Shown here piece after piece: positions 1-13,600 of a stretch of 64,000 bases of DNA. Where the stretch lies: positions 21,074,367 through 21,138,366 of the forward strand of contig CAKAKS010000039.1 of NCBI GenBank assembly GCA_916700875.1, given 5' to 3'. The position numbers were made by a program, and so were the translations under genes. Within the stretch, counting starts at the first letter, position 1. Every line of letters begins with the position of its first letter. The notes beneath the pieces are model-generated. The model was not told the DNA's origin. It ran no database searches and was given only the letters and a program-made list of their open reading frames with translations. This stretch comes from Sebastes aleutianus. Taxonomy: Eukaryota > Chordata > Actinopteri > Perciformes > Sebastidae.

Positions 1-1685
1 GTGTATTTATGGAAATAATGAACAGCTGCAACACATTCATAGCGCACACTTGAGAAAAAACTGTGTGAAATGATTGTCTAATTGTGTCCTTGCGGCATAG
101 AGGTGGTAAAGAAATTGTTCAAAATGATTTTTCTTTGCTTTCATTATGAGGGTCGGATTTAAAGATCAATACCGCTCTCATGTCTGTGCGTGAAGGATGG
201 AGCAAGTTGTTGCCGTTGTTAGCCTAGCTTAGTATGAAGACACAAGGGATAAACCTACCAAAACACTTAAAGGTCACATATTAACACACTGTTTTGTATC
301 TTGTGTATTTAAACCATACATAAACAAAAAATACTCTTACAAAAAGTATTTATGGTAAGCTAATTACAATTATTTGCACTGTCAGAGTGAGAATAAACTC
401 ATTTTATACCTTGTAACCACGTTCTGGATTTAAATCTCACTGATAACCTTTCTTACATGATATTCCCTGTCTCTTACTCTGCATGCTGTTGCTCTCCACA
501 GTCAGCTGTACAATTAAACACTATCATAAAAAAAGATAACAAAACAGACAAAATATAATGATTTTTTAAAAATGAAGTAGATAAAAATGAACCTACCAGA
601 TGACGTACTGTAGATCCTCCAGTCGTATCTTCTCTGAAATGTGGGAGGCGATCCCAAAGTGGCTTCATATATGATGCTACATTGCTCACAATGGCAGTGT
701 TTTTATAAAGCAGCTCTTACTCTGCAATGCACAACACAAGAGAAAGACATATCTGAGAACTGAGGTGAAATGACAACATGCACAGACTCCAGCTGTTCAT
801 AAACACACAGCAGGCGCATGCACATGTGAACCATCATAAAACAGCATTAAAGTGGCAGGAAAGGCTGATTTCCCAACAAGCAGAACCATTCCACAGTTCA
901 AATGTCTGGGCTAAGAGGGTGATATAACTTTGCATCAGGGTTGCAAGAGCATGTATCATTGCCTCACCGCTGCTGTGAAAATTATATCATTTTTGTCCAC
1001 TACCAACCGAATATAAAAGTGAACTTTTAGCTAACTATTTCAACTGTTTATTCATAACATTTTTGGATTCTTGTACCATATTCTTGAATTGTTTCTGAAC
1101 ATCTTTAACGGTTCTAACAACTATTTGATTCATGCTGTTTACCTTTTCTGTTATTTTTTCCCTTACTTGTTGTTGTGTCGCTGTTGCATTTGCCATTTTT
1201 TCTCTTCTGTGAAGTGTCTTATTTAACCCATTATGCATGGTGCGACAGGCTATCTAAGTCAGTCTTACATTAGTCACTCATAGGGAAGCTTTATGTAACA
1301 GGTAAATTTACGTGTCTATAGCAAGTCTGATTTAAAGTTATATTTAAGAAAAAAACTAGGTCTATTTTTATTCAACTGGCCCCAGATCCACCAGGTAGAA
1401 GAAGATGTTGGACTAAATTATTAGATTAGAATGATACATTATCCACATGTATTATATACATTATATATATACAGTAATTTGTTACATGTATGGGAGCAGC
1501 TATGATGGCTTGATCTTGTGCTTGAAAAGGGAATCTCTCAGTTTGCGCCTCAACGCTTCTCTTCTAATTTCTCACGCAGTACATTATAAGTGCTGATCAC
1601 AGCCTTGCCACAGCTCAGTGTGTGTGTGTGCATGTGTCTCTGTATGCATACATGTGCTTATGTGTGTGTAATTTGTGTGGTACAG
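1..1685. other. plcz1 intron (partial)
   Basis: No coding exon is recognisable here; the X-domain His exon (SSHNTY type motif) was looked for and not found, so it should lie further left. AT-rich sequence with a Myb/SANT-like relic on the minus strand and a TG-rich microsatellite from about 1618 to 1670 that runs into the splice acceptor at 1684-1685. Confidence 0.6.
1035..1196 (-). pseudogene. Possible Myb/SANT-like DNA-binding domain relic of a DNA transposon
   Basis: An open frame of about 53 codons starting MANATATQQQ and continuing with the pattern RTVKDVQKQFKN then ESKNVMNK. This resembles the second half of the Myb/SANT-like domains encoded next to Harbinger-type transposases (a Thr-Val-x-x-Val-x-x-Lys-Phe/Trp helix). 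No transposase frame is adjacent. Assignment is tentative. Confidence 0.3.
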
Positions 1686-4600
1686 TGCTTTGAGGAAAGG
1701 CTGTCGCTGTCTGGAGATTGACTGCTGGGATGGGCCGGATATGGAGCCTGTAGTCTACCATGGCTACACCCTGACCACCAAGATATTATTCAAGGACGTC
1801 ATCACCACTGTGGAGCAACATGCCTTCGAGGTAACAGCGTATAGTATGTTACATGACGTATATTTCCTCAGGCATCAGTGTTCGCTTCTGCCTCTGTAGC
1901 CTCCAGGAGTCCCTACTTCACTGCATTTGCTCTAATTAACAGCATCTCTGATCGTAACGCTTTGCATGCAAGTTGTCTTTGATTCAGGCCATTCTCTGTG
2001 ATGTGTCGGGAGAATGTAGAGCCTGCAGATATAGCAGCAGATCCAGGTTGATGCTAATTGCTGGAAATAGGGTTCAAATCATGATTTATTTAATTTTTTT
2101 TGATGTGATTATTTCTTGACAGGTGTCTGCTTACCCAGTGATCCTGTCGTTAGAAAACCATTGCTCCCAGGAGCAGCAGGAAGTCATAGCCCAGTACCTC
2201 ATCTCTATCCTGGGGGAAAAGCTGCTGAGAACTCCCTTGGATCACCCAACCGCTGGAGACCTACCGAGCCCAAATGTAAGCGTGAGAAAAGAGAGTGCTC
2301 GACTCTCTGAGGGGTAAATCAGAAGCAGAATCTGTGTTTCACGTTGCAGGCAGAGGCATGATGGTAGTGTTTGTATGTATAAATCCTCATCGCCTGTCAC
2401 AGCAAAGCAAAACAAGGAGAAAATGAGACCTTTTGGTCGTCACAGAGGGCCTCATTAGTCTCTTTCTGAGGCTTGCCGTGCCTCTCTCCTCCGCTGGGAC
2501 GCTGGGGTAAATGGACGTCCGCATTCACAAGCCTCTTTAATCTCTCGGAGATTCGCAAAATCGAACGGGATGTTGTTAACCCCGAGAAGTGTCCATCATT
2601 TGAAGCATGCTGAGGCACTTGAACTGATTGTTCGTTTTAGATTACCCTGTTTGGGTTCTCCACTGAAAGCCTTGAATGAGCGACTGGCCTGAAAGATGCC
2701 GGCACAGTCGCTCCAGTCTATTGGATATGACGAGGAGGATGAAGGCTTTTCTCTCTGAGAGTGGATGAATGTGTGCCGTCTCGCTGGTGTTTCTCTGCCG
2801 CCTCAGACTTCTACCGCTTTGGAATTTACTGCAAGAAATGAGTTGTGTTTTATCCTGAGTGTGCATATAAGATTTTCTTCCCCATATCGTTCTTTATCTT
2901 TATGACTCAAGAAGTGGGGGCTTACTGTAGATAGGAGCCTCAGCACTAAATGGTTTCATCTTGACTATTAACCCTCAGCAATTCCAACACTCGATCAAGA
3001 GTCAAATTCATGCAGCTTCACACCCAAGTTACCATCCAGTTATGAAAGTGTAACCAATATGTGATTCTCGGAACTGTTCATTACCATATACTCCACTCCG
3101 ACCACTTGGATCGAAGGTTTTAAATCAGTTATTATCTATTTTTACCATAAACATGGGCAAACTTATATCCTAAATGACACCAACATAAGCAAAGCCTCAG
3201 TTAGCTCTCCAGACTGTATCATTTTGCAGTGCCAAAGGAAGCTCTGTAGCTTATAATTTTCATACTATATGGACTCTTATGGGTTGTTAATGTCGGCAGA
3301 TCTGTAATTATTTTGCATATTTTGCCTGTGCACACAGTGAAGCTGACAGGGTGACTTCCTGCCGTGTGGCTTACCAAGGAGCTGCTTCCAAGTCCAGACC
3401 ATAATGTTTTCACTTTTAGCATATTGCTGCTCATCTGCATAAAGAGTCCTATAGAGTATTAACAGATTTGGAGCCAGGGCGGTGAAATGTAGCAGCATGT
3501 GTGTGATTCAGTACACCTGCTGCTTCTTTATCCTATACCGAACGTGGCTGTGTGTATGTACTGATGAGGCTACTGAGGGAGTCTTTGAAGAATAGAATAA
3601 TCTTTTTGACAAATCAGGGACAGAGGGGGCGGTTTGTGCAAAGTAAACGTTTTGATGTTTGTTTCCAAAGTTTGAGGATGCAGGAACGGGGACAATTCAG
3701 AGTTTGTTTGACTGATGAAACTGTGTGATGCTGCGGGGTGAATGTAGGTGCCCATGATTAAGGTACCTTTGCATTTGTTCTTGTGTGAATTCATACCGTG
3801 TGTGTGTGTGTGTGTGTTTGTGGGGATGCCAGGACCTGAAGTATAAGATCCTGATCAAGAATAAAAAGCTAAAGCCTCACGTTAAGATGGAGGGCGCAGC
3901 AAGGATAGAGGCGGAGGACAGTGCAGATGAGGGCGACGATGAGGAGGAGGATGATGAGGAGGACGAGGGTCATTCTAAGTTCTGGTCTCCCAGAAAGGCA
4001 AGGTCAAAGATGAAAGTAAGTCGGTTAGATTTAAGAGCAGATTCTTGAAAATAGAGACAGATATAAACACTGTACAGGAGCAGTTGTGCTCTCTTTGGTT
4101 TGTCTTTCTCTCTACCCTAAATGTAATGAGTAGAAGAGGAAGGTGGCGGTGGCAGAGGCTTTATCTGACCTGATCGTATACACCAGGTCTGTCAAGTTCA
4201 TCAGCTTCAGTCACTCCAGGGACAATCAGAACTGCTATGAGAACACATCAATGGGAGAGACGAAAGCTCGCAAGCTAGCCAAAGCCTCAGGTAAAATGAA
4301 GTAATAAAGAATGTATAATTAATTGCAACTATCACAAAAAAATCTAATTGTGATGAGCCCAGCAGATTCACATGATTTATAATCACATTGAGAAGTCTCT
4401 GTAGGCCGTCTTTGCATGAGAAATGCAATTACATCTGGCACCATAAACCTCCATACTAGCAAAAGCATATCGAACATGACATATACGACATAGGGGAGTA
4501 CTTTATAGGGAATAAAGCACAACAGCACAAGCCCAGAAATGTGCCTCCTACTCTCGTTGTTGGGGAAGTGGAAAGAGCCCGCCGAGGTTCGAATCAACTG

Positions 4601-7600
4601 ATAATCAGTTAAACTGTCATCGCGCTGCGGTACGGCAGTATATTGGAGAAACAGAGTGATGTGGAGAAATGAAATCTGCTCCTGCTGAGGAGGAGTGACA
4701 CTTTCCAGACGCACACGGCTACATTATGAGCTGGTTGGCTCGACTGGCAGGGACCGTGAACGGTCTCGGCTATGCTGGAGCTGTAAAAAATTGTGTAGTC
4801 TCTTGTCATCCTCGAGCCCTGCAGGGAAACTACACAGCTACTGGATGGTATGAACACACACAGGCTGAAGCTGTGTGCCTTTTCTTTCTAGATACAGGCT
4901 TCAAAAAACCTGATCAGGACACACAGTTTCCAGCTTTTCAGGTTTTAACATTTACATTTGACATTAAGCTAAAATGACATAGAAATTGGTGAATAATTGC
5001 AACTCATCGATAAAAAGACAAGAATCATATCTGGGTATCACTTCATTTTACAGGTCTGAAAATGTAATAGTAATTAGGTGATAATTAGCAAGTAATCTAT
5101 TAGAAATTTCTTTGGAATTACTGCCAATTAACCCAATATTTATTTAATATATATTTATATTTATCATAAACATTATTTAATAATTATATGCTAAAATAGC
5201 ATATAATCGTTAAAATAGGACACTTAGGCTTGAGAAGCGGCTGTGCGCTGCTCTTCAAAGGAGGTGGAAAACCAAAACTAATAGAAGACACTTCTATTCA
5301 CAAATCTCACCATTGTGTGACTTATTGTCTACACAAATGAAATTTCAAAGAAGTTATTTGCTGATAAATTAAATGTACTATTATATTATTAAATGTATTA
5401 AATAAATTATCAGCTATTGGGAAATAGCAGAATATAATTATTAAATAATGTTTATAATAAAGTCATTTTCGATAAATTTTGAAATAAATATTGGGGTAAT
5501 TTGGCAGTAATTCCAAAGAAATTTCAAATATGTTACTTGCTAATTATCATCTAATTACCATGACATTTGCGTACCTGTAAAATGAAGTGTTACCCATATA
5601 TGTAATGTCTAGAACATTGAAAAAATTCATTTTTATAACTGATATTATTAAAAAGTGACCCTGTGGATAAACCTAAATGCTTTCCTGAATCACTGCACCA
5701 AACAGCCATTGTGACTAACTCAGACTTAAATGTACAGGATCATAGGAATGACATCTGTGAAGTCTGAATCAGTAATGTGTGTGTGTGTGTCAGAGGAGTT
5801 ATTTGACCTGCTCTCGGTGCGTCCATCCTCTCACTCAGGTACAGACTTTGTTCACCACACCCAGAGGTTCCTCAGCAGGATTTACCCAGCAGGCTCGAGG
5901 ACGGCTTCCTCCAACTACAACCCTCAGGAGTTCTGGATCGTCGGCTCACAGCTCGGTGAGTCGCAGAGGGCGAGTATATACCTGTCTGTGTGCACACAAG
6001 GTATGCAGTTAAAGTTCAGACATATGCCCACATGCATACACACTTATTTAGACACGGGAATCTTTATAACTTGGTAAACAATGCTGATTTTCACATCTTT
6101 TTTTGAACTGCAAAAATGTATTTACATACAGTACATGCAGTGTTAATCTGGAGTCATGGAAATGTTCATAAAGTATTCTATTATTTGGACCAATCTGATA
6201 CAATCTGAAATACAGGAATTAATAATTTTTTTTTTTTTTAAGTGAATAAATTAAATAATCATTAAATTGATTCAATTATAAGTTATTGAATTTATTCAGA
6301 TACAATACAATATCAGAGCATTAATATAGCAGCAAACAACTATTTGCTATGTAAAGATATAGAGGAGTAATGTCTACCTGAGCAGAGAATGAAGTCATTC
6401 TCCATTTCTCCATGCTTTGTTGACATAGATGGGCCTTTTAGTGCATGTTCGTGCATGTGAGCGGGCCCCACTGGCTAGCTCACAGCCGTTGCTCTGCACT
6501 TCTCTAATATGGCGGTTACAGTTGATAACGCCATCCTGACCGACAACGCCGTTGCGGAAGCGTAGTGCTTACCCTCTTTTTCCCCTGCAGGTTAACACTG
6601 TTAGCTCTGCCTGCACTGTTGCTGTTGTTTTCACGGTTAGCGCTGTTAGCAAGCCCCCAGGAAGAGGGCCGGTCGTTGATGCCAATTTTTGTAGTGGCCA
6701 AACAGGGGTACTACAACTTCTGTGTCCGTCACGTGATACCAGTGGGCCCAAAAATACTTTTCCCATAGACTTACATCGGGAAAGAGATGTCTGTAACTCA
6801 GCGGATCATTTTTTTTTAGGTGAATCAACTCCCCAGTATGAACACTTGAATAACCCTTATTTAAATAATTAGGTCCTAAAGGCTGTAAAACGCACTAATA
6901 GCCGAATCCAGAGTTATTTCTCTTCCTCCGTTCATGTGAATGAGCCCCAGACCGAGGCTGGAGCAATTCATAGGAATAAACGGGGCCCTGCCTCCCAATG
7001 CTGTATCCAGTTCTCTTAATACATCCATGGCTGTTAGCACCATTAGCCGTTGCCATGTTGAGAGCTGTGCGGAGGCAACAGAAATGCTCCCAATCTCGCA
7101 TTTAGCACCTTTAAATGGAAAATAAAAAAATTATTATAAACAAAAATAAGGGTAATAAAATCCCCCTGACATTATTAGTACTTTGTTGCCAATAATGTTT
7201 CTAATTTGGTCGAGATTAAAAGACCTGAAAACATCAATTAAAAAAAAAGACACGAAAAGAGAATTTATTTGATTCAACAGGAATAAAAAAGTTTTCTCGA
7301 CACACACTGAGAAACCGCCACAATCCATTACCAGCTTTTGAAAGCGAAGAGAAATGCAATCCGGAAACTCAAACTGTCAAACTTCAAAGGGAACAACCTG
7401 GCCAAGTGTCCTGTCGATTAGCAGTGAAAAGAACATTTCATTCCAGTCCACAGCCTGACCACCTCATCTGTGTTTTCCCCGGAGCAAGTCCTCGCCCGGC
7501 CCTTATCACACATTTTCTAAATCGATTTGCTCCCCCCCTAAATGTGTTTTTTTTCTCTCTCTTTAAACTACATCCTTGTCTGGGTCACAGCTCAGTTTTT

Positions 7601-10600
7601 TTTTTTCATTATCATTTCTTTGGAGCCAAGCCAAAGCTCATCACTGGGCTTGACTCCATATCACATACCTTTGCTCTGGAGAGTATATGCTTAAAAAAAT
7701 CATTCATAAACTTTACATCCTCACGCCTTCTGGTAATGATTACCCATGAGTTTAAAGTCACAACCCAGATCTGTTTGGCGCTGTCTCGGCCAGTGGGCCT
7801 GTCACTTCTTCTGTCTTTACACATCCTCCTCATCCGTCTCCATCGCTCAGCCAGCCAGCCACTGATTCTGACACGAATCGCTGGCTGAGCAGACGGTCTA
7901 CGTGCTTCGGTGGCAGCTGTGCGGATGGTGAGTGGCGCTTTTCACAGTTGCAGGAGACTGCGGTACAAAGCAGCAGCCTGGACGGATCAATTACAGTTAG
8001 ATGAGCAGAACATTCACTGGGACCCTGTGACATACAAGATGCAGAAGGATGCACTGCACCAGTGTTTACAACCCAACCCAGAACAGATGTAGCTCAAACC
8101 CGTCAGCAGGATTAAATCTGCTGCTTTCTTTATCTGACAATCTATTCACATGTCTGAAATGTCACTGGAGACATGGTATATATGCAGTACACATGCCAAA
8201 CACAGAGCTCTGCACTACAGATGCACTGATTGCACAGTTGGAGATTTCCAATGTGTCCCTGATGCAATGTACGCTATTGTTGGGGAAACATTTCAAGTCA
8301 ATGTATAATTTAGCTCCCTCCTGCAGAATGAACAAGAGCCTTAGAGAACAGAAGGTACGCAGGAGATCATCTCATGCTGCTCGTTTTATTTTAACAAGCT
8401 TCAGGCATTCTCAATTTTGTTCCTATAAAAGAAAAAATTGCCACTGCTATAGCTCCTCATTTTCATTGTTCCAACATTGTCCCACGGTGTCTTGCAGTGG
8501 CTCTCAATTTCCAGTCTCTTGGCTTGCCTATGGACCTTAATGATGGCCGTTTCCAGGACAACGGGGGCTGTGGATACATCCTGAAGCCGGCGGTGCTCAT
8601 GTCCAGTCGGAGATGCTTTGATCCCGGCTACAGCCATCACGGCCTCAAACCCACACACCTGCTGCTCAAGGTACGGCTACGGAGCACCTAACGCTGAATA
8701 ATCCACTCAGGGTGGATTTATGGATTAAGGTGTAATGTTACAGGACTGTGTGTGTGCGTGTGTGTGTCTGTGTATGCGAGAGATTGTGTGGCAGAGCTCG
8801 TCTTGCTCTTAGCCTCCAGATAAAAGCTTTCCTGTTGGATGCTGTGAACCAACAATGATGTAAATCTCCCTGAGAGTGTCTCCGTTTAATTAGATTATCT
8901 CCTTCAGAAAGTCGAGGGGAAGGAGAGAGAGAGGGATGATCTAATGCAATCACACCCGGGGTCCAATTAATAAATCATCCCCTTTTCCATTATTTTAAGC
9001 ATGTTAGGGGACAGTAATAGCAGTAATGTACTGTATCTAAACCACATGGCAAAGCATGAATGAAGCTGTAGAGAACGCAGTCTTTAGTGTGCCGTCAGGA
9101 CGACTGGCGCACACTAACTCTTCCAAGTCCAATTACAGAGATACAACAGTTTGCTCTTATGTAGAACATAATGGTGGGACTCTGATAATCTGAGGGCTTT
9201 GTACTGCAAAGACAATATGTGGAATTGGCTTGGACCACATAGGACTCACACAGACTTACTGTACTGCGGAGGAGGTAGATGAGGGAACATCATAGTACTA
9301 TGAACAGCTATGAATCATAATGGAAATCCCTCTTAAAGGGTCGGTTCACCCAAATTACAATAACTGACCTTTAAACTGGAGTAGGCAGGTTGGAGCAAAT
9401 ATTACCATAAAATTCTTTTTTTTATAAAGAACACTTTATATATACTAGAAAGTTTGTGACCCGGCAGCCATGTTGTGATCAGTTGAGGAAATACCAATCA
9501 CTGCCCACTAGTGCACTTTACGAACGATTCTTTTCTCACACACTATGAACATTTTTTAACGTTTATATGCAAACTTTCTCATTTTACAGCTAAACAATAC
9601 ACAACAAGGTGATTCTGAAAACATTTAAGGAGAGAAATAGGCATTACAGTAACAGAATATTGATTCATATTTGATCAGCGCTGCCTAGTTTGACCGTTTA
9701 ATCGGAGTTCACGAGTGATTGCCAGCTGCCTCCGTTGAATGAACAGATGAATAGATTTTTTAAAGCCTGAAGACAGAGCCATGAGGAGGTGCAGAAGTCT
9801 ATTTTTCTCTCAGAACAATTGAATTACAATATACTGAAAGGTTATTATGGGATTTTTTGCCCAATGTTGCCAAAAATATTCTGAATACTGCCGCTTTAAA
9901 CTGACTGCAAATGTGTTTTTCAAATGGACCCAGTAGTGGATCTTGGACTATTTCCTCAGTTGATGTAGCTCAGCCAGTATTGTAGCTGCTCTAAATATAA
10001 TCTCTTACACCTGTTAAATTAAATTAAAGTTGCTTTAACGTCCTATCATACAGTTCTACTAAAATTCTTTGGAAAACAATCGTTCGTGAGGATGCATAGA
10101 TTATAGGTTAAACAAAAGCACACCAGACATTGTCTTCTCAAGGAGTACACACATACACACACACACTGTACACCTTCTGAGCAGAGCATGAAATATAAAT
10201 GTGTTGCGCTCTGGTTTTTTTGGATGCCCTGGGAGAAACCCCTACCTATATTTATTCACATCATCATTCTGTACTATTTGATCACTTCAGGGAAAATCCT
10301 TCAATCTTGACTCAGCTCTCAACTCAGTGGAAATCAGAGTCATGAGTAGCATTCAGTGGTGTAACTAAGGTAGGGTTGAGTTTTCAATCAGTAAATTATT
10401 CATCTGCTCAGGAAAACAATATTTCCCCTTGAGCTCTCATGAGTCTGTTTAGCATAAAGCTGTCAACTACAAGCAACGGTGTGTTTTTCAATAGTACATC
10501 TTTATGAAATGATAAAACTGTTGTATATGTATGGACCGTTGTAACTGTGAACGGGCATAATGCAGGGCGTTTTGTAGCGTGACTTTCGGAGAGGAAAGGG

Positions 10601-13600
10601 ACTGTAATTTTGGGCCGGACACTGTAAAGCTCCATCAGTGCCAAGCGGGGCATGTCGTGATAAGTACATGCAGGTTTGTCTTTGATCAGAGCCGGGGAAG
10701 GGAAGGCTCAGTGTGAGCGGACTGCAGATAAGCCTGCCTCTCTCCAGACTAGTGTAATTACAGCCCTCTCCGCCTCTCCCCTCTCTCTTCACGTCTTTTC
10801 TCTACTCTTACTGGCTCTCCTGTTTTCTCCTCTATTTTATATTTACCGTTTAACCCTGTTATTAATTACATTCTCATACACCCCCTTTGTGACCATCAGT
10901 ACTGCATCTGTGTGTGTCTATCTACAGGTGATCAGTGGGTCCAACCTGCCCACCCCCAGGAGTGGCAGAGCTCTGGACCCCTTTGTCAGAGTGGAGATTC
11001 ATGGGATCCCATCGGACTCCCGCAAAAAAAACACACATACTGTCAAAAACAACTGTAAGTATAATGCAAGACCAACTGGCCTTGTTGAGACATCTGAAGA
11101 CCCAGCTTTACTTTGTAGCTCTACTTTATCAATCCAAGATGTATTTTGTCAGACAACTCAGCAGTGTTTAACTTTCAATTTTCTAGAAATGAAGAATGAC
11201 GGAGAAGATTAATTTCTGAGATCTTATCAGAAGCTGAAATGAGTTTTGTGGGCTCGTGGGCTGCATTTGTTCTTTCTGTATTTGGATATTATGACATCTC
11301 TTGCATTAAAATGGGGCTGTTGTGGCAATAGCCAAATGCTGTAGAACAAAGTCATCAATATTCAGATAGTACCATAGGAGTAAAAAAGACCAGAGTCTAC
11401 AACCATGTGAGGCTGACCTTAGGCACAGCGGTGCTCTAAGCTAAATGCTTAATGGATGGTTTGAGTGTTTTGAAGTGGGGTTTGTATGAGGTACTTATCC
11501 ACAGTAGGTGTATTACTTACAGTAGATGACGGTCGGCACGCCCCCAGTTTGTAGAAACAGGCAGGAGTTAACGCACAGAAGCAAAGCAATATAGTGCTGT
11601 GGACAGGGCCGGCAGCAAAAAGCATTTTAGCCACCTAAAAGAAAATCAATATCCGTTTCAGTCTACGCTATATTTGGAATATTTTCCGACGGGGAACTGA
11701 ACTGAAAGTTTAACTTGTCTATACTGTTTTTGTCAACGGAGTCTGGAGGCTTTGAACAGAGCATAGATAAGTTTCACTGTCAGTTCAGTTCCCCGTCGAA
11801 AAGGGCTGTCTGACGGCAATGTAAAGCGGTGAAAATGCATTTCTTTTAGGTGGCTAAAATGTATTTTATTTTTTAACATTGGCATACAAACATGCTCAAA
11901 ATGACAATGCCTACATTTGCTTGTTAGCACTAGCATTGGGAATGTCATTAGTTTAGCAGATATTTGGTCATAAACCAAAGTATTGGACGAATTAACACTT
12001 GGACCCGATCATGGCGTGAAATCAAAAGTGGTCATAATTCATCCCGAGGGCGACATGAATGTCTGTAGGCTACTAAATTTCATGGTAAATCCATTCAAAA
12101 GTTGTGAAGACATTTATCTCAAAACCACAGACGTCAACCTCATAGAGGCACGAGAGAAAAAGTCAGGGAAACATCAAAGTCAGTAGGATCCTGAAAACCA
12201 TGAATACCTAAACCAATTCCATCCATCCAGGACCAAAGTGGTGGACAGGTCGACATTGCCATCCCTACAACCATGTCGCGAGCATGGCTAAAAACATGCC
12301 CACCTCTTGTTTTCTACTAACAAATACAGATACAAAGACAAACAACATCTGAGAACATGCCTAGCATCTGCGTACTGTAGGGCAGTGTAAACCTTCAAGT
12401 GAAAACATGGAAACCACCTAAACTGGAGGACTTCTCTATGACAGGAATATTTCGTGGTTTCTGTTTTTTTTTTCTTCTTCCTTTTAAATCTATTTCCCGG
12501 TAAGCTGCTGTTGGGCTTCTGAGGAGAAGTGTGCTGATGACTTCCTTCAAAATGTAGACGTGGATTTGCTTTGAAGAGAAGTCTGTCATGCACTATTGCT
12601 ATGAGTGGAAACATGGAGCTGACAGTCACAGCATACAGGATGAAGTGCTACAGTGATTTTAAGCATCAGTTGGATCCTCACACACAGATTTGTGTGTGTT
12701 CAGAAGTAGGACTGTGCCATATCACCAATTCATTCATAATAACTAAAGCTAGTTTATTATTGTTTAGAATGAAATATATAAAAATGACTGCTCTTTAATT
12801 TACTGCCCAAAACTGTCATCAGACTTTCAATTGTGGAAGTAAATCCCACAGCTGTCGAGGTCTCTGACAGACCTCTCATATTTCAGCTGGTGTTCACCAC
12901 AGGACATACAGTATGTCGCATTTGGCTCGGAGCTTTCGTTTTTTTTTAAAATGGCACTATGAAAATTAACTTAATATCAATAACACTGATGGGATACAAC
13001 ACTGTATTGCTGCTGCCGAGATGAGACAAAAAGGGAGAGAAGGAGAAAGAGAGGGAGGGTGGGAGGGATCGTAAGATTCCTGGAGGGAGCTGAGCACTTA
13101 TGCATGGGCATAAATCATCATTTCACATTATGAAACCGATAAGGTCACCGTTGAATACAAATTAATGTGGACATAGATGAAAACTTGGATGCAACAGAGG
13201 AACTTGAGAAAAAGGTTTTGAATCAGAAATGGTTTGAGAACGGCAGCAGAGGTGACTCTTTAGTTATCTACGTGTGCTCTCCTCATTTGTCACTGTGAAA
13301 CTGCAACAAATAACACTTCATGTCATCATGATAGCGATGCTATTGTGGGTCTGATAATCTTTTATTTACTCTCTACATGGCAATGTCAGTTGTCGGTCAG
13401 CTCGCCACTTTGGTGCAGACTGATCTGTAAACATTCAGTCCCCGACGGGATGAATTGTTATAACTTTGAAGATTCCCTGACTTCTCTTCTAGTGCCACCA
13501 GCAGCTCTTTGAATTTAAATACCTGCAAAACTAATGACATTACCATCAGCCTCAGTTGTGCTTTGTGTTTAGCAATAAGCGGATGTTAGCATGCCAACAT

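Noticed and set aside
4319..4714. 131-codon minus-strand open frame
   Set aside because: Intronic, no homology recognised, on the strand opposite to plcz1.
7406..7888. 160-codon plus-strand open frame
   Set aside because: Inside a plcz1 intron, starts in low-complexity T-rich sequence, no recognisable domain or exon signals.
8049..8540. 163-codon plus-strand open frame
   Set aside because: Overlaps the acceptor and start of the plcz1 exon at 8498 in a different frame; no domain.
10676..11212. 178-codon plus-strand open frame
   Set aside because: Only 10928-11054 is a real exon (plcz1 C2 domain); the rest is intron read-through.
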